Shown: positions 10,460 to 21,665 of the stretch, one piece after another
Numbering within the stretch: position 1 is the stretch's first letter
How the letters are laid out: every line of letters starts with the position of its first letter
From: Plantago elongata
Lineage: Eukaryota > Streptophyta > Magnoliopsida > Lamiales > Plantaginaceae
Direction: 5' to 3'
Assembly: GCA_036897095.1 (NCBI GenBank)
Contig: JAYMSP010001896.1
Location: 1-27,854, forward strand
DNA: 27,854 nucleotides
The notes under the pieces: generated by a model
Told to the model about the DNA's origin: nothing
The model's database searches: none
The model's input: only the letters and a program-made list of their open reading frames with translations
Translations under genes and position numbers: made by a program

Positions 10460-12579
10460 CATGGTATTTTTGTCTGATGGTTTGGTAATTATCTATCCTT
10501 AGTAATACTTATTAGCTATGATACTTGATGTATACTTGAAATAGCAATTTGATAAACTATTGGTTGTACACAGTGTGCTAGTTTTTAGTAAACAACAAAT
10601 TTTACTTTTTACAATCAGTTTATTAATAAGTGAGCAGTTATGCATTCATCATATAAATAGCGAAATAGTCAAATTATGTTGTCAAGCTTATAACATGTAA
10701 TAATATCTCCATCAGTTTCGCAAAATGTTTCACATTAATTATTAAAAATCAGAGGCGCTTTGAAATTTTTTCGGAGACATTTATCTATTTGCCAGAAGTT
10801 CTTATACAAGAATTCTTTTGAAGTGCAAAATTGCGTTCATGTTTAAACTAGTTTCGTATTGGAGGTTTATTTCATTTACGCGAGCTGAAAAATCGAGACA
10901 TATTGCTGCGATATTTAAAGCTATATCAATGATTTAATTCATGTGAAAAATATCTCACCTTCTGTCACACAACTATATTTCTTCATGGACTTCAATTCCC
11001 ACTCCCACAAATCCGAAGTGTTAATTAGGAACAAGCTGCATCACCATATGTGTCTATTCTCCAACATGTTTGTACAGGACGTGTTGATTGAGAGGTGAAA
11101 TTAATTAAGGAGAAATAATAAAGAGTGAGAGGTGGAGTTGATGGAAAGATGTATATAAATAAAAGTTTTGGAGACCCGACTAAATATAACTTTCAACTAT
11201 TTAATGATCAGAAATTGACATCACAAATACAAGATAGGGTGGCCTAGTCTTATTTCATACACTGCGGTGGTTTTGGAAGCCTTAATGATTTCACAATAAA
11301 TTTTGTCATTTTCCAAAAATTGTGATTTGTTTTGGTGAATAATATTTGTACCTTTCCATCCTTGCCTATTCTATGATTTATGTGTCCCCGTGTTAATATA
11401 TTATACATCTTTCTGAGTAACAAACTTGCTTACATCTTTTCACTTTTTTTGTTGGAAATGGAGAGAAATGTGTAGGGGGGGCAGTAACTTATGGAAAATA
11501 TATATTGATTGGAAAATTTATTAAGTTTTTGGCAATGCAATCAAAGGGAGATAATAGTATATTAAAAGAAGCCATTTGGAGTTTTGGACCTCCTTTTTTA
11601 ATTCCACGAATATCCGTTATACGGGAGTACGTGACAAATATGATAGACTACTATAAAAATCTTTTTAAAATGTGGTGATTACAATGCTTTATTTCGAGTC
11701 AACAATTCAACATGACTCGAACGAACTAGAATGACCTTGTGAAATAAATTCTTTCTAATTTAAATTAGCATAGTTCGCTTTTTTTTTCCTTTTAACTAGT
11801 TTTATAAGAAAAATACAAAATTATAAATAAAAAAGAATTGAATTACTCTCCCGTCTAGAAAAATCTTCCATCTCGTCGTATACGTTTACTATCCAATCAA
11901 TTTAGTCATGCATATTTTCTACTTTCACATTTAATCTGGTAAGTTATTTAAAATTCTAATTTTTATATTTGGGCGACAATCCCGACTATAAAAATTTAAA
12001 TAGTGACAACTTTGCTCCAAATTTGTTTTGGAAGGGAAAATTAGTAGAGAATGACCTCCTGGTTGAGTGGAAAATGAAAAACAAACATATTAAAATTTCA
12101 TCAACCATGTAATTCCCAAAAACCCTAATCAAGTATCAAGTTAATTAATTAACACATCTACCATACATAATTACGCCAAATTAACACATGTAATTCTATA
12201 CCCCTAAAAGATGCAAATGCAATGTGATTGGTAGAAAAGGAGTGGAGAAGTAGCATTTTGAGACATGGAAAAATTAAATATATGAAGATCCAGATGGTGT
12301 CAGAAAGTCTATACTATAAGATAATGCCAACAATACAACCGCTATGGTTTTATTGCATTGTCTAATATAATAGGGGTATTCATTTATCAGCTTGTGTTAT
12401 TGGATGTTGACTCTCTCAGACTCTTACACTCCATGTTGACTTCTGCAAGTCATTTATCTTTCTATATTATTGGCTACTTCCTTCATGGAATTCAGAACCC
12501 ATATCTCCTCTAATTTCCGTCCTTAGAGTACTTACAAGCTAGGCAGAATTTTAAAAGCAGGTTATTGACTGCATGTTAT
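10460..12579. other. Gene-empty AT-rich intergenic region
   Basis: Distal NAC promoter and spacer up to the Copia insertion. I see no ORF with family features, no tRNA and no clear transposon ends. The bases just before 12580 form the target site of the retrotransposon. Confidence 0.5.
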
Positions 12580-12584
12580 CTTAT

Positions 12585-12857
12585 TGTTGAAGTAACCAAA
12601 CCTTATTGAGAATTGGAAGAAAATAATGAATTCAAAAGTAGTTTACAAAAATTGCTACTAGTTGTATTTTATACAACTGCATTGAACAGAAATGTACTAT
12701 TCTATAAACTTAAAGTACAACTATAATGTATGAATTTGAGTTATGAAGAAACGTTTATGAGAAACACATTTTCTTCATTCTTGACGAAAAGAATCAACAA
12801 CAGTCTTCTCTTCTTTCTTCATGTCAATGTATTTGTTGTTGAATCTTTATCTACACA
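12585..12857 (-). repeat. 3' LTR of the Copia element
   Basis: Begins TGTTGAAGTAACC and ends CTACACA on the plus strand; aligns end to end with 17517-17789. The CTTAT duplication lies directly to its left. Confidence 0.96.
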
Positions 12858-12865
12858 CCCCCTTC
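12858..12865 (-). other. Polypurine tract of the Copia element
   Basis: On the minus strand GAAGGGGG directly abuts the TGTGTAG start of the 3' LTR, the expected site and composition for plus-strand DNA priming. Confidence 0.8.
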
Positions 12866-13560
12866 AAGACGGGAGTGGATATTGTACAATCCCAGCTTGT
12901 TGTGAAAATGATAGAATAGATTGTAGGGCAATGGCTTGGTGAGTGTGTCTGCAAGCTAATCCACATTAGATATATGAATAAGTTTCACAACTTCAAAGTT
13001 TATTTTGTCCCTGATAACATGGCAATCAATCTCTATGTGTTTTGTCATCTGATGTTGAACATGATTGTGAGCCAAATGATATGCTGAGAGACTATCAATG
13101 TATAACAATGCAGGTTGATGATGTTGAATACAAAGATCAACAAATAACAAAGTCATTGTATCTCACATGTTATAGTGGCAGCTGCTCTATATTCAGCTTC
13201 AATGCTTAACCTGCTTATGGTGGTTTGTTTCTTAGACTTCCATGAGACAAGAGAAATCTCCAAGAAACACTGCATAACCAGTGGTGCTTCTCCTTATATC
13301 TTGACAAGCAACCCAGTCACTATTAGTGAATACTTTTGTATGTAACTCATTGTTGCTGGGATAGAAAATCCCTTGGCTAGGTGACTTCTTTATGTATCTG
13401 AGGACATGATGAGCATCTTCTAGGTGTGTTTATTTGTGGGACAACTCATGAATTGGCTTAAAACCTGCAAGGCAAAAGCAATGTCAGGCATGGTGATTGT
13501 TAAATATAGCATTCTCCCAATTAACATTCTATAGGATTGAGGATCAGTTAACAAATCATT
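12866..13560 (-). pseudogene. Copia RNase H domain, frameshifted
   Basis: Minus-strand frames contain the Copia RNase H landmarks in pieces: [38 protein letters not shown] with its acidic residues, then HIEIDCHVIRDKI, and a terminal ADTLTKPLP-like tail near 12920. The pieces lie in different frames; one small insertion is visible near 13423. This is the C-terminal end of the Copia polyprotein and is not functional. Confidence 0.85.
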
Positions 13561-13568
13561 ATCATCCT

Positions 13569-14339
13569 TCACCAACTTGTCTTTGCATCAAGTGGGATGT
13601 CAGCAGGTTTACATGCCAAATAACCTGTATATGTTAATAACTCAAGAGTATATTTCCTTTGACAAATATTAATTCCCTTGTCACTTCTTGCTACTTCCAG
13701 TCCCAACGTATATTTCCATTCTCCCAAGTCCTTAATAGTGAATTTTTCATCTAAGTAACCTTGTATTGCCTTGATCTCTGCAATATCATTACCTGCAAGG
13801 ATGATGTCATCTGCATATACTAAAAGAGCAGTAAAAGAATCATTAGATGATTTAATAAATGAAGAACTGTCGGAAGAAGCTTGAATATAACCAAAATCTA
13901 TCAGTGAAATTTGCAATTTAAAATACCATTGTTGCTGGCTTGCTTTAAACCATATAGACTTTTACCAACTTACAAACCTTATTCCTAGCTTTGTCATAGC
14001 CCTAGGGTGGTGTCATGTACACTTCTTCAGATAAATCACCATGAAGGAAGGCTGTATTAACATCTAGTTGTGTAGGTGCCACTTTTTCATAGCATCAATA
14101 GCAAGAATACACATGACATTTGTTAACTTCACCACAAGAGAAAATGTATCAAAGTAATCAAGTCCATTTTCTTGAGTGTATCCTTTGGCTACCAATCTTG
14201 CTTTATACCTTTCTACAGTGCCATTTGCATGAAATTTGACTGTGTAAACCCACTTACAACCTATGGCATGTTTATTTGGTGGTAAATCCACAAGTTCCCA
14301 TGTCTTGGTTCTTTCTAAGGCTGCAAGTTCAGATTGCAT
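13569..14339 (-). pseudogene. Copia reverse transcriptase, broken
   Basis: The N-terminal part (14339-14064) carries [18 protein letters not shown] and [12 protein letters not shown], a standard Copia RT start. A one-base deletion near 14068 then shifts the frame inside the first palm motif (LDV...AFLHGDL), and an in-frame TAG follows at 14002-14004 within the PP-x-GY motif. The C-terminal part (13916-13569) keeps the catalytic YADDIIL and DLGEWKYTLGLE. All motifs are recognisable but no single reading frame spans them. Confidence 0.93.
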
Positions 14340-14354
14340 GGCTTCTACCCATTC

Positions 14355-15640
14355 TCAGTGTTTAGATGCCTGCTTGTAAGTTGTAGGCTCAGGATTAGTA
14401 GTGATAGCAGTTGTAAAACACAAATTATGAGAAGATAGTTTATTAGTAGAAATATAATCAGAGATAGGATATCTAATGACTTTCTTCCCATTCTTTGCCA
14501 TGTTTGCTCTTCTGTGATCAATAGAAGGAGGTAGTTGATAATCATAAATAGCTAAATGATTACTAACACTCTTTACTCTTGTTGATCTCCTCAAATTATC
14601 ATTGACTGCATCATTGAGCATGCTTGAATTGTCAGAACTATCAGGAGAATCACCAACACTGATACCTGCATCACTACTAAAAACAAGCTCTTCTGCAATA
14701 CTATTGTTTAAATGGTCCTCTGATGATGACAATGCCTGAGACTGAGACTCACCAATTGTATGAGAAACAACTGGAATAACAGGTTGAGCAACATGAATAT
14801 CATGCATAATAATGTCATTTAAGTCCATAGAAGTATAAACTTGCTTAGATTGCATAGATCCATTATCAGAAGAAAAATGAAATTGATTTTCAACAAACTG
14901 CACATGTCTAGAAACAAAAACTTGATTATTATTCAAGTTTAAAAGTTTATAACCTTTATATCCAATAGGATAACCAATGAAAACACACTTCACATATCTA
15001 GGATCAAACTTGCTTCTATGAGACTGCAGAGTAGAAGCATAACACAAACATCCATATACCCTTAAAACAGAATAATCATGTTTAATAGTACATAAAATCT
15101 TATAAGGACTTTTACCATGCAAAATATCACTAGGCAGTCATTGATAAGATAACAAGCAGTTAAAACACAGTATGACCAATATTGTAAATGTAGATGGGAC
15201 TGAAATAGCAAAGCTCTTGCAACTTGTAGAAGATGTTGATGCTTCCTTTCTACTCTCCCACTTTGTTGTGGTGTCTCCACACAAGATCTTTGATGAATGA
15301 TGCCTAAAGTAGCATAAAAATCAAATAGATTAAACTCAAGACCATCATCAGACCTTATGTTCTTAATTTTTCACTCAAACTGTGTCAATACCATATTGTA
15401 AAAATGTTGTTAATGTTGTTTTACTTCAGATTTTGCTTGCATGAGATATGACCAGGTGCACCTCAATTTGTCATCAACAATAGTAAGAAAATATATTTTG
15501 TTATTGTAAGGAGTATGAAAAGACCCCAGATGTCAACATGAATCAACTCAAATAAATTTGCATAAAATTTAATATTTTCATTGAAACTGTCTCTTTTGCT
15601 TACAAAAATGACATATATCACAATTGCTCGATTCAGTATT
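14355..15640 (-). pseudogene. Copia integrase, broken
   Basis: The zinc-binding CDICHFCKQKR pair (about 15600-15620) is out of frame with the preceding HxxxxxH half (LWHMRLGH). The core shows a VDD aspartate near 15480, RSDDGLEF near 15350 and [16 protein letters not shown] near 15270, covering the D-D-E regions; a TGA lies at 15371-15373 and there are shifts between these pieces. The C-terminal part (15122-14355) has VYGCLCYAS, KFDPRYVKCVFIGYP and a serine-rich, less conserved linker towards RT. This DNA-joining domain of the polyprotein is inactive here. Confidence 0.88.
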
Positions 15641-15648
15641 ACAAAATT

Positions 15649-16665
15649 TTAATTGAATTCTGGTACACCATCTAGTGTATTTATAGAAGTATGGCCTAAT
15701 CTCATATGCCAAAGCTTGAAAGATTCTGTATTGACAACATTGACTGCAGAATTATAACATAAAGCTTGAGTAACTTCTCTTCTGATATGATATAGTCCTT
15801 CTATGAAATCACCAAATCCAATCACCTTTCTTGTTGTCATATCCTGCAGTTCACATATAAACTTAAAGAACTGACAGCTTAAATTTTCATAATATGATAA
15901 GTGATGGACGGAAACATGATTAAATGTGAATCTGGGAACATATAAAACATTGTGTAAAGTTAGTGAATTATTTATCACAATATCACCACTCTTGGTTGCA
16001 GTAATACTATCACATGTAGGCAATTGAATCTCAATACTCACAGACTTAATATTAGCAGTAAGAAAGGTTTCATCACATACCATTTGATCTGTAGCTCCAG
16101 TATCAAGCACCCATTTATTATTTTGACCAACAAGTGAGATTGAAGATAGAGCAAACCTACTGAAAATACATTTGCTTTGCTCTTGAGATGTTGATGGAAT
16201 TTCAGAAACTGCAACATCAACTTTGTGAATTGGACTTGTAGAGTTCACTTGAGATTGTTGAAATTGCCTAAATTGTAGAAACTGAGTATATAGATCACTA
16301 TTCATATCTCCTGTAGATTGTTGAGAAATCACAACAATTGAATTATCATAAGTCCCTTTAGTGACTGCTGCATGTGCATGATGATGAGGATTACTAGCAC
16401 CTCCTATATTGTTCTGAGCTCCACCACCATTAGTATGTTTCTTGTATACTCTGGCTCCCTGCCACCCTGGTGGATATCTAATGATCTGATAGTAAGACTT
16501 CATAGTGTGATCCATAGCTCCACACTCAGAACACTTTGGTTTGTCTTTGTTCCTATTATGAGCTCTTATATAGCCATTCTTTGCCACACACGCAAAAGGA
16601 TCTGAAACATCAACTTTCTGACTCATTATAGCCATAACATCTTGACTACTATCAAGATTAGACAA
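15649..16665 (-). pseudogene. Copia GAG C-terminus, protease and pre-integrase segment
   Basis: A 338-codon open stretch. It contains a nucleocapsid-type zinc knuckle, CSECGAMDHTMKSY, whose fourth ligand (normally Cys in CX2CX4HX4C) is Tyr, so the knuckle looks defective. The aspartic protease active site WVLDTGATDQMV follows, then the GAG_pre-integrase motif LWHMRLGHTSINTL. It is cut from the GAG N-terminus by a TAA at 16681-16683. This is the longest intact stretch of the element. Confidence 0.92.
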
Positions 16666-16683
16666 GTTTCTTTGACCTTCTTA

Positions 16684-17406
16684 TTGTAGCAAAATGGAGT
16701 AACTCTGCACTAAAGTGGGAATAGGCTTCTGCATAAGAATCTGACTTCTCACACTCTTGTAAGACTCATTTAATCCCACAAGGAACTTGATAACACCATC
16801 ACTAGCCTGAGTAGCAATTAACTCAAAACTACCACCACATGTACAACGACTAACTGGTCGATGAGCAACAAACTCATCCCAAAGAGTCTTAAAACTGGCA
16901 TAATATACTGAGATAGAACTATTCCCTTATCTAATAGCACCTAATGCTTTCTCTAAAGTAAAGACTCTAGAACCATCACTCTGTGTATAACGATTTTCCA
17001 AATCTACCCATAGTTCACGAGCAGTTACACAACTAAGAACACTACTCCGAATATCAGGAAAACAAGAATTAGACAACCAAACCTTGACCAAAGCATTGGC
17101 ACGCTTCCATGTAGCAAAACGGTTTGGTAACAAAACTGGATCAGGCTGAACAATCGAACCATCAACAAACCCTGTCTTGTTCTTCACATCTAATGCATTT
17201 AGCATTTGTTTACTCCAAGACCGATAATTCGCTTCAGTCAATTGATCCATAACAACCGCAATACCCGGCTGATCGGACGATTGCGGATAAAACGGGGACG
17301 AAGGAAGATAAAGACCAACCTCCAATGGATGAACACGAACACCATTGATGCCACCATTGACGCCATTAACATCGTTATCACCCATTGATAAACGAATACA
17401 CAACAT
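16684..17406 (-). pseudogene. Copia GAG N-terminal half with premature stop
   Basis: A plausible start is the ATG at 17385, although 17406 is also in frame. The segment LTEANYRSWSKQMLNALDVK and the later ELWVDLENRY are the standard N-terminal GAG signature of plant Copia elements (Retrotran_gag type). A TAA at 16927-16929 interrupts the normally continuous motif between AIR and GNSSISVYY; the downstream frame remains open to the second TAA at 16681-16683. Confidence 0.9.
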
Positions 17407-17507
17407 AGATTACAAAGATAGCAGAAGAAATCGCACAAAAGCGATGAACAAGCTTCGATTTACAGCAAAATCGAAGAAAAAAATCAGTAATTGTAGTACT
17501 GGCTAAA

Positions 17508-17516
17508 CTGATACCA
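17508..17516 (-). other. Primer-binding site, initiator tRNA-Met type
   Basis: Directly next to the 5' LTR the minus strand reads TGGTATCAG, matching the start of the classic plant Copia PBS (TGGTATCAGAGC) complementary to the 3' end of initiator tRNA-Met. The match degrades after nine bases (TTTAGCC instead of AGCC). Confidence 0.85.
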
Positions 17517-17789
17517 TGTTAAAGTAACCGAATTTTATTGAGAATTGGAAGAAAACAATGAATCCAAAAGTAGTTTAGAAGAGTAGCTACTAGTTGTATT
17601 TATACAACTGCATTTAACATAAATGTACTATGCTATAAGCTTAACGTACATCTATGATGTATGAATTTGAGTTATGAAGAAAACGTTTATGAGAAACACA
17701 TTTTCTTCATTCTTGGCGAAAAGAATCAGCAACCATCTTTTCTTCTTTCTTCATGTCAATGTATTTGTTGTTGAATCTTTATCTTCACA
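17517..17789 (-). repeat. 5' LTR of the Copia element
   Basis: Begins TGTTAAAGTAACC and ends CTTCACA on the plus strand; CTTAT follows directly. It contains the element's own promoter in principle; no further signal is assigned. Confidence 0.96.
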
Positions 17790-17794
17790 CTTAT

Positions 17795-18290
17795 CTCCTA
17801 ATTAATTATGTGAATTGTGTTTTAAAATGTTAATTACACTTTGTGTATAGAATTAGCTAGAATTGCAACTTTATTCATAAATTATGATGTTGGGGCTGAG
17901 GTTTTCTTTTGTATCAAATATTAGAGTAGTATGATATACTCCATAGGAGTCACAATAAGATGGTTAGTTGAGATTCGGGACGGACTATGATACATGTCAT
18001 TAGCCAAATAGCTAGCAAGTCAAAACATCATTAACTAAGTTAAAAGTCCATTTTCGGACTTGGACATGATATATGTTGTTTGATTACTTTCCCGATAAAC
18101 AAAATGTATTTTCCAGTACTTAACAATCTTTAGCATAATGATCCGGATCTATAACGCTACAAGTCGATAGGACCATGGTGGCATCATCGTCTTGTTCAAA
18201 CATGTAACACAAAACACGATTAGCTGTATTTCTATAGATTTAATATTAAATATATACTACTTAGTACACATAATAAATGACTCATGTGTA
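17795..18290. other. Intergenic spacer between two retroelements
   Basis: AT-rich DNA with no supported gene or RNA, running from the Copia target site to the poly(A) end of the LINE remnant. Confidence 0.45.
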
Positions 18291-18293
18291 AAG

Positions 18294-18700
18294 TTTTTTT
18301 TTTTAACCGAAAACTTTTATTCCATCCCCAAACAGTTAAGTACAAAAAAAATCGATCCGAAGATCTAGGTAAAATCTAGACAACAAAAAAGAGCTAGTTT
18401 AGCATAAGCGTAGCAACATGCGTACGCAACTTCCTATCTTGCCAACACCTATTTATGACATTATTAAAGATCGTCTCATCTAGTCTAGTGTCAATCGGTT
18501 TCTGGTTGAAGATTGCCTTGTTGCGTTCCATCCATATAACATAGAAAGTCTCTCTGAAGGCACACCGGAGGATCTTCTTTCGCCATCCCTTGCCACATAT
18601 TTGGAACAAGTCATGAAGAAGGATCCATTACATCTCCTTATTATGCAGCCCAATCTTGCATGCCCTAAATTGGATATAGCAGACTCATCCACATCGAGAC
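18294..18700 (-). mobile_element. 5'-truncated LINE (non-LTR) fragment with poly(A) tail
   Basis: On the minus strand, the frame 18609-18394 carries CAFRETFYVIWMERNKAIF followed by DETIFNNVINRCW, the typical end of plant LINE ORF2 after the zf-RVT region (x-E-x-x-Y-x-x-W-x-E-R-N pattern). The part just upstream (18692-18610) continues the similarity in another frame, so a frameshift is present. Downstream on the same strand there is an AATAAA (18316-18321) and then an A11 tail (18294-18304). This is the usual shape of a dead, truncated LINE insertion. The 5' edge is approximate, and I could not confirm a target-site duplication. Confidence 0.7.
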
Positions 18701-19452
18701 TATAAGACTTATCGGTTTTTAAATTCCAACTGTAGACTGATCTTAGCTTGAGTTTATATATACCTAGATTTTCCGTACTTAGTACAGTGCATTTTGTGTA
18801 ACTTATTCTTATAATTCATTATGACTTTTGTTGTTTCAATTTTTTTTTTCTAATTAGTTTGATACACTAGTTGTCCTACACAAGTTTTGTTTTTCAAGTA
18901 AAAACATACCCATGTCGTTTACGTACGATTGAGCAAAAATATTTTAATTTTGTATCATTATATACACGCATAAACATGTACACACATACATCTTAAACTT
19001 AAAATGACTAACCATATATAAATGGGAGGAATTTGTATATTTACATTATAAATAATGAGTGTGGTTTATCTTTTTTATGTTATATTTTTATAGTTATCAA
19101 TTTTAGATAGTTATAACTTGATTATCGAGTTTCATATTTTTAGTAGCTAAGAAATCTACAAAGATAAACGATGTTAACATCCCTTATATCTAAAAAAACC
19201 AACAAGTAATTCCACTCATACTACTTTTTTTTATACATGAAAAAACAAATTATATTATGTGATAATTATATTATGGGATAATGAAATGAAATGATATTAA
19301 TGATTGTTAAATTAAATTTTCTATAGTTAATGACTTAAAGTACAATCAACACATACAAATAATGGTCCATGGTTTTCACATTTACCTAACTTCTCTTTTC
19401 CTTCCAAACCAGAAGAACGAGAAATTTGCTTCTAAGAACTAAGATAACAAAA
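18701..19452. other. Intergenic, upstream of the defensin-like gene
   Basis: AT-rich DNA with no ORF of note. It should contain the promoter of the peptide gene starting at 19453, but I cannot single out a TATA box among the many AT-rich stretches. Confidence 0.4.
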
Positions 19453-19843
19453 ATGGCACCAACTCTGTCTCTATGGATGGTTTTGATTTTGTCTCTCATA
19501 TCATGTAAGTCAAAATTTTATATATTTAAATATTATTGTCCCACTATCTTGCTTTTTTCCTCATTCTTTGTTCTTTTTTCAGATATTGTAGAGTCATTTA
19601 ATCTTAGTACCGAGTTACTTTATCTTCTATGCAGGTGCGCCCCGGGTATTATGTCAGCTTGAGACATGCAGTGTTGCAATAAGTGGCTTGAATTGTATGT
19701 CCGTAGGTATATGGGTGTGTCATGAATTGTGTAAGCATCGACATTATCCCAACTTCATTAGAAATTTTGATTGCTATAGGGGTATTGAAGAAGACTTGTG
19801 TGAGTGCAAAGTTGCATGTATGCGCAGAAAATGGAATAACTAG
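19453..19843 (+). CDS. Secreted defensin-like cysteine-rich peptide (2 exons)
   Basis: Exons 19453-19504 and 19635-19843 join in phase across a 130-bp GT/AG intron (TCAT|GTAAGT ... ATGCAG|GTGC) to give 86 residues. Residues 1 to about 24 are a hydrophobic signal peptide (MAPTLSLWMVLILSLISC start). The mature part has eight cysteines spaced C-X8-C-X7-C-X3-C-X13-C-X8-C-X1-C-X3-C. The C-X3-C and C-X-C-X3-C elements are those of the cysteine-stabilised alpha-beta fold of plant defensin-like (DEFL/LCR) peptides. An intron splitting the signal peptide from the mature region is also typical of that family. The role could be antimicrobial defence or reproductive signalling; the sequence does not decide. 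Neither exon is long, so ordinary ORF scans overlook it. An AATAAA lies 38 bases past the stop. Confidence 0.8.
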
Positions 19844-19880
19844 CTAGCTAGCATGAGATATATATCTTTACATGTTAGAC

Positions 19881-19886
19881 AATAAA
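19881..19886 (+). terminator. Candidate polyadenylation signal of the defensin-like gene
   Basis: A perfect AATAAA 38 bases after the stop codon, well placed for a plant near-upstream polyadenylation element. Confidence 0.55.
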
Positions 19887-19899
19887 TGTAAACGAACGT

Positions 19900-21640
19900 G
19901 ATCATTCTTATAAAATTTCACTCTCTATGAGGCTTTTGATTCCAACCTCATGTATACAAAATTGACTTCGAGCATTTACATCCGTGTATAAGTTTGTATT
20001 ATTAACTATTTGCGATAAAAACAAAAGTTGCGTGAAGATTCATATGACAAATCAAATTGATGACTTATAAACTAAATTTGCGCATTGCCATTCAACATTT
20101 AATTTAGTAATATTGTAGTATTAACTATTTGCGATATAAGTATGCACTTTTTAATAAAAACATAGAGGATAGATTATGAAGTAATTAAATCGGATTACAA
20201 GTGTGTGTGTGTGGCAAGTTGAAGTTTCATTATATGTATGAAACTCAATCAAAAGATTGGAATTGTATAGAGTGTTGGAGTTTTTAAATTTTGTCACTTT
20301 GCATATATTTCGTCCCCATGGATCGAGGGCATGTTTAATTGGAGCAAAATTTAAAACATAATCATTCCTCAACGATAACAATTCAACCTCGAATTAGTCC
20401 CACATGACAACGAATTGACACATCAATAGAGATGGGTCAAACTCTCAATTTGGTTGGATAATTGGATAAATGAGAACGGTATCAAGGAGTTAGATATCCT
20501 AGGCCTAGGCCTTTTGCCTTGAGGAGAATGATAATTGGTGAGAAATCCAATCAAATAAGCAGCCATTATGATCGTGGATTATCCATAATTTTTTAAGAAA
20601 TTGTTGTTACACTCATGAGCTTGAGAATCAACTATTATAAGAAAAACAACTTTTTTGTGTTGAATTCATCCCATTGCAAAAGGTCATTTTTTGGCTATAA
20701 ATACCTTAAATAGGCAGAATAAATTATCTCACATGTTCGTGACTTAACACTCCATTTGTTACATTATAGTACACTTTGCTTATCGGGCCCTCTCATTATA
20801 ACATGTCCATTTCAAAATTGAGAGATTTTATCAATCTTTATTAGCTATCAGGCAGTTCAATCATCCTTACATTCTTCATTTGTATTGTTCTAACACTCAT
20901 ACATGTAGTTTTTTTCCATCATAAAACTTGAAGTTAATAGAAAAATTAGAGAAACTATAATGGAACAAAAGAGAGTATACATTATTGTCATACATGACCA
21001 TAGCTAGGATTTCGACGTAGAGTAAAGCTGCTAATTTATATTATTTGAACTCGTAAAGAAACAACATACACAGAGAGTCGGAGACATGAACCTAATTAGA
21101 CAATAAAACTCGTCATAACTTCAACGAACCACATAAGCTAACTCTCTCAAAATCCACACGATGCCTCCCAAACATTCTATATGGTAGCACCACTGCACAT
21201 TAATTGAATACTTAAGTCACAGTCATTCACGTCTGACGTGCAGGCTAGCACACACGACTTATCAACGAACAACCTATGCATACATCTACTCTAAGCATTA
21301 CCCCAAGCCGAACATATTAACCCATGCATGTCTATAAAAAATATGAATAAATTTCCACGCACTCCATGCATAGATATATACACAAGATAATCTACATGAT
21401 ACCATGCCAGTTAATAATCTATATTATACACGTCACTGTTTTAATATACATATCTAATTCAGCATTGACTAGATAAACCATAAACAATACATACGTTCGA
21501 TACCCCCGTAGTCTCAATTGCACACAATGCACTAAATCAAATCCTACAACCATATCTGCATACTCCATATATGATAAATTACCCAAAACATTTGGTGTCT
21601 GTAAATAGGTAGAAATTAATATGGTGCATATATACTGATT
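19900..21640. other. Gene-empty intergenic region before MET1
   Basis: No supported gene. Small items seen: an 18-base exact direct repeat (TATTAACTATTTGCGATA at 20000-20017 and 20119-20136), a 12-bp palindrome CCTAGGCCTAGG at 20498-20509, and an orphan TATA-like GGCTATAAATACC near 20693-20705 with only very short ORFs behind it. Confidence 0.45.
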
Positions 21641-21665
21641 ATGGGAAAATGTTAACACCCTATCA

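Larger units (their letters stand above)
12585..17789 (-). mobile_element. Ty1/copia LTR retrotransposon, full-length but inactivated
   Basis: Two 273-bp LTRs bound a 5,205-bp element flanked by a perfect CTTAT target-site duplication (12580-12584 and 17790-17794). The LTRs run TG...CA and differ by roughly 23 substitutions and two 1-base gaps by my hand alignment (about 91% identical). In element sense (right to left) the order is 5' LTR, primer-binding site, GAG, protease, integrase, reverse transcriptase, RNase H, polypurine tract, 3' LTR. Integrase before reverse transcriptase marks Copia rather than Gypsy. Several stops and frameshifts break the single polyprotein, so it cannot move by itself. 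The small size and short LTRs suggest the Ale/Retrofit lineage, but that is a guess. Confidence 0.97.

Noticed and set aside
12730..12942. 70-codon plus-strand frame across the Copia 3' LTR
   Set aside because: Lies antisense inside the LTR and polypurine tract; explained by the retroelement.
16372..16605. Plus-strand frame opposite the Copia GAG/protease
   Set aside because: Shadow of the minus-strand coding sequence, which has the real domain motifs.
18394..18692. Reading the LINE fragment as a host gene of unknown function
   Set aside because: The W-x-E-R-N pattern, frameshift, AATAAA and A11 tail fit the end of a LINE ORF2 far better.
20690..20930. Possible second small peptide gene after the TATA-like GGCTATAAATACC
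   Set aside because: The first ATG opens only 13 codons, and no splice pairing gave a signal peptide or cysteine pattern.
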